NCBI GenBank assembly: GCA_965222065.1
Contig: OZ244933.1
Location: 1,922,001 to 1,986,000, forward strand
DNA: 64,000 nucleotides
From: GM7GCV1 sp965222065
GTDB lineage: Bacteria > Pseudomonadota > Gammaproteobacteria > Pseudomonadales > GM7GCV1
Direction: 5' to 3'
Position numbers and translations under genes: made by a program. How positions within the stretch are numbered: the stretch's first letter is position 1; each line of letters begins with the position of its first letter. The notes under the pieces are model-generated. The model made no database searches and was not told the DNA's origin. It saw only the letters and a list, made by a program, of their open reading frames with translations. This document shows positions 61,582-64,000 of the stretch, piece after piece.

Positions 61582-62694
61582 ATGACACTGAATACTGTTG
61601 AAGAAATTATTGACGATATCCGCCAGGGCAAAATGGTGGTGCTCATGGATGATGAAGACCGGGAGAATGAAGGCGACCTGGTGATGGCGGCGTCCATGAT
61701 TCGTCCCGAAGACATCAATTTTATGGCCAGCCAGGCGCGTGGCCTGATTTGCCTGACACTGACCCGGGAACGCTGCGAGCAGTTGCATCTGAATAAAATG
61801 GTCTCGGATAACGAATCTGTTTACGGCACCAATTTCACGACATCGATTGAAGCTTCGGAAGGGGTCACGACCGGCATATCTGCCGCGGATCGTGCACGTA
61901 CCATCCAGGCAGCTGTGGCGCCGCAGGCCCAGCCGCGGGATATTGTCCAGCCCGGACATATTTTCCCCATTATGGCCCAGCCGGGCGGGGTACTTAGCCG
62001 GGCAGGACATACGGAAGCAGGCTGTGACCTGGCTCGTATGGCCGGTCTGGAATCAGCGGCTGTGATTGTCGAGATTATGAATGAAGACGGCAGCATGGCC
62101 CGTCGCCCCGATCTCGAGAAGTTTGCCAAAAAACACGGCCTGAAAATTGGCACCATTGAAGATCTGATCCATTATCGACTGGCCAATGAAACCACTGTTT
62201 CCTGTGTCCGCAGCCGTGAAGTAAATACACTCTACGGCACGTTTGAGATGCGGACCTATGAAGACATCGCCCGTGGCCAGATTCACCATGCAATGGTTAA
62301 GGGCGATATCAGCCCGGAAGAGCCAACGCTGGTGCGGGTGCATATGCCGGTGCCCTTGAGAGACCTGTACGGATTGGTTGATGAAGATGATCCGCGCTGG
62401 GCTATTCAAAATGCATTAAAACTTGTCAGTGATGAGGGCAAGGGCGTTGTGGTCATTCTGGGAGGCTACCGGTTTGGCTCTGAACAGGTGGAGCAGCAAC
62501 TCGACGCGCGGTTCAATGAAGATTCTGCGGTTTCAATTAATGACAATAGCCGGTTGATGCAGGTCGGTGTGGGCTCACAGATATTGCGTGATATCGGCGT
62601 GAGAAAAATGCGCCTGATGAGCGCGCCGGTTAAATACACGGGGATTGCCGGGTTTGACCTGGAAGTTGTTGAATATATTCAGCCTGAAGATTGA
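61582..62694 (+). CDS. ribBX: 3,4-DHBP synthase with degenerate GTP cyclohydrolase II domain
   Basis: The ATG at 61582 gives 370 residues. Residues 1-200 are a full RibB (MDDEDRENEGDLVMAASMI, GVTTGISAADRARTI). Residues 210-360 resemble GTP cyclohydrolase II, but the zinc Cys triad (C-x2-G-D-x-x-G-S-x-x-C-D-C) is absent. The region reads LVRVHMPVPLRDLYGLVDEDDP. This matches the RibBX type known from Shewanella. A separate RibA should exist elsewhere. Confidence 0.93.
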   Translation: MTLNTVEEIIDDIRQGKMVVLMDDEDRENEGDLVMAASMIRPEDINFMASQARGLICLTLTRERCEQLHLNKMVSDNESVYGTNFTTSIEASEGVTTGISAADRARTIQAAVAPQAQPRDIVQPGHIFPIMAQPGGVLSRAGHTEAGCDLARMAGLESAAVIVEIMNEDGSMARRPDLEKFAKKHGLKIGTIEDLIHYRLANETTVSCVRSREVNTLYGTFEMRTYEDIARGQIHHAMVKGDISPEEPTLVRVHMPVPLRDLYGLVDEDDPRWAIQNALKLVSDEGKGVVVILGGYRFGSEQVEQQLDARFNEDSAVSINDNSRLMQVGVGSQILRDIGVRKMRLMSAPVKYTGIAGFDLEVVEYIQPED

Positions 62695-62698
62695 AGAA

Positions 62699-63181
62699 AT
62701 GAAAGATATTAAAACCATCCAAGCTGACATAGGCCAGGTCGAGGGAAATATTGTCCTGCTGGTAACACGCTGGAACAGCTTTATCACCGACAACCTGCTT
62801 GAAGGTGCGTTGCGGGCCCTGAATCGCAACGATATTGAAGATAGCCAGATTACTATCGTACGGGTGCCAGGCGCCTATGAACTGTCGATTGCTGCCCTCA
62901 AACTGGCCGAGTCCGGTAAATATTCGGCCATTGTTGCGCTTGGTTGTGTGATTCGGGGCGGGACGCCTCATTTTGAGTATGTATCGACTGGCTGTAATGA
63001 CGGATTAAATCAGGTGCAGCTCAAGACCGGGGTGCCCGTAACCTTTGGTGTACTGACGGTAGACAATGTAGACCAGGCAATAGAGCGCTCGGGTGAAGAT
63101 CCCAACAACAAGGGCGAAGAAGCAGCCCTGACAGCCCTGGAGATGATCCAGCTGCTGCGTAACATTGAGGCAGACAAGTAA
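62699..63181 (+). CDS. ribH: 6,7-Dimethyl-8-ribityllumazine synthase
   Basis: This 160-residue protein starts at MKDIKTIQAD and has RWNSFITDNLLEGALRAL, RVPGAYELSIAALKLAESGKYSAIVALGCVIRGGTPHFEYVS and TFGVLTVDN, all canonical. It makes the lumazine used by RibE. Confidence 0.97.
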   Translation: MKDIKTIQADIGQVEGNIVLLVTRWNSFITDNLLEGALRALNRNDIEDSQITIVRVPGAYELSIAALKLAESGKYSAIVALGCVIRGGTPHFEYVSTGCNDGLNQVQLKTGVPVTFGVLTVDNVDQAIERSGEDPNNKGEEAALTALEMIQLLRNIEADK

Positions 63182-63663
63182 TGGCCGGCCTGACGACACC
63201 TGCTGCGCGGAAAAAGGCGCGCGAACTCCTGTTGCAATCACTCTATCAGTGGGAATTGGCGGGACAGGATATCCATACCATAGAAGCCCAGTTCTATGCC
63301 GAGCACAATATGGACAAGGTGGATCGTGAATACTATCGCGAACTGCTTCATCGAATTCCCGTCGTCGTGGACGAGGTGGATGCGCGTTATGAACCCTTGC
63401 TGGATCGCAGGCTCGACGAGCTTGACCCCATTTCAAAAAGTATTCTGCGTATCGGTGCCTTTGAGATGGCAGAGCGAATCGATGTGCCATACAAGGTCGT
63501 CATCAATGAAGCGGTGAATCTGGCAAAAAAATACGGGCCGGAAGATAGCCAGAAGTACATCAACGCAGTCATGGACAAGTTGGCGCCACGCCACCGCAAG
63601 GCCGAGATTGCAGCCATGCGGAAAGCCAATTCAGCCAACGCCCAAAAAGCCACCAAATCCTGA
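63181..63663 (+). CDS. nusB: Transcription antitermination factor NusB
   Basis: This 160-residue all-helical protein has ARELLLQSLYQWELAGQD near the N-terminus and SKSILRIGAFEMAERIDVPYKVVINEAVNLAKKYGPEDSQKYINAVMDKLA. It works with NusE in rRNA antitermination. It shares one base with ribH. Confidence 0.97.
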   Translation: MAGLTTPAARKKARELLLQSLYQWELAGQDIHTIEAQFYAEHNMDKVDREYYRELLHRIPVVVDEVDARYEPLLDRRLDELDPISKSILRIGAFEMAERIDVPYKVVINEAVNLAKKYGPEDSQKYINAVMDKLAPRHRKAEIAAMRKANSANAQKATKS

Positions 63664-63681
63664 CGCGTGCTGGCGCCTGTT

Positions 63682-64000
63682 ATGAGCCTTGGAGAATTTG
63701 AGCTAATCTCGACATACTTCCTGAAGGCTTCTGGCGATCCGGACCTGATTGTTGGCAATGGTGATGATGCCGCCGTGATAAGGACGCAGGGGAATCTGGC
63801 CGTGGCCGTCGATACCCTGGTTGCCGGCGTGCACTTTCCGGAGAACGCCGATCCGGCCCTGATTGCCCGGCGGGCGTTGCGCGTTAATCTTAGCGATATG
63901 GCGGCCATGGGCGCCCGGCCCAGATGGTTTACCCTTTCTTTGACTCTTCCCCAATCTGATCCGGTGTGGCTTAAGCAGTTCAGCCAGGGACTGTTTGCGG
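63682..64000 (+). CDS. thiL: Thiamine-monophosphate kinase (N-terminal part)
   Basis: The gene runs off the window; about 106 residues are visible. MSLGEFELISTYF, the GNGDDAAVI metal/ATP motif and DTLVAGVHFP are typical ThiL, which makes thiamine pyrophosphate from thiamine monophosphate. A GTG at 63667 is an alternative start. Confidence 0.95.
   Translation, partial: MSLGEFELISTYFLKASGDPDLIVGNGDDAAVIRTQGNLAVAVDTLVAGVHFPENADPALIARRALRVNLSDMAAMGARPRWFTLSLTLPQSDPVWLKQFSQGLFA

Overview
The window looks like a chromosome segment of a marine-type gammaproteobacterium. Evidence is gene order and content: rnr-rlmB followed by rpsF-rpsR-rplI and dnaB; nrdR-ribD-ribE-ribBX-ribH-nusB-thiL; a B12 salvage cluster behind a cobalamin riboswitch; a CpxRA-like system; and a DnaT/lambda-P-like primosome pair. 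A Cellvibrionales/Pseudomonadales-like bacterium is my best guess, from gene content only, with no database search.

Layout. 1-6752: a Mrp-type cation/proton antiporter operon (mnhF partial, mnhG, an MbhD/MbhE-MnhB fusion, mnhC, and three MnhD-like subunits with a small membrane protein). 6800-17714: an AT-rich island of about 10.9 kb, bounded by a 19-bp direct repeat of the 3' end of tRNA-Leu(CAG), with a tyrosine integrase next to the intact tRNA. 17927-19445: mgsA and gapA. 19590-26745: cobalamin riboswitch, btuB, cobO, cobQ, btuC, btuD, btuF. 26766-29774: TPR protein, SRAP protein without Cys2, degenerate GGDEF membrane protein, glycosyltransferase-like protein. 29819-37655: rnr, rlmB, rpsF-rpsR-rplI, a ParA-like ATPase, dnaB, panC, panD. 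37656-38139: intergenic repeats. 38140-43604: kinase, cupin, Ada-like protein, YaiI, flavin reductase, ferredoxin and ferredoxin reductase. 43786-50967: acs, a UDG-family protein, lambda-P-like and three-domain DnaT-like proteins, radA, amtB. 51286-54728: SPOR lipoprotein, CpxP-like protein, lipoprotein, response regulator and sensor kinase. 55170-59190: ettA, glyA, alpha/beta hydrolase. 59341-64000: nrdR, the riboflavin operon, nusB and the start of thiL.

The most interesting part is the island. Its left half is a six-gene operon behind a good sigma-54 promoter: a MinD-C-terminus-like small protein, a lipoprotein with a LapG-like Cys-His-Asp arrangement, a sigma-54-dependent response regulator, an H-NOX heme NO sensor, a hybrid kinase with an HNOBA-type input domain, and an HPt protein. 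I read it as a self-contained, mobile nitric-oxide-sensing phosphorelay, with the lipoprotein as a possible periplasmic or envelope output. The right half holds a serine recombinase with an upstream cluster of TGATACY heptamers, a protein with polymerase-palm-like motifs, a membrane protein of unknown role and the integrase. Short repeats shared by both island ends may be integrase arm sites.
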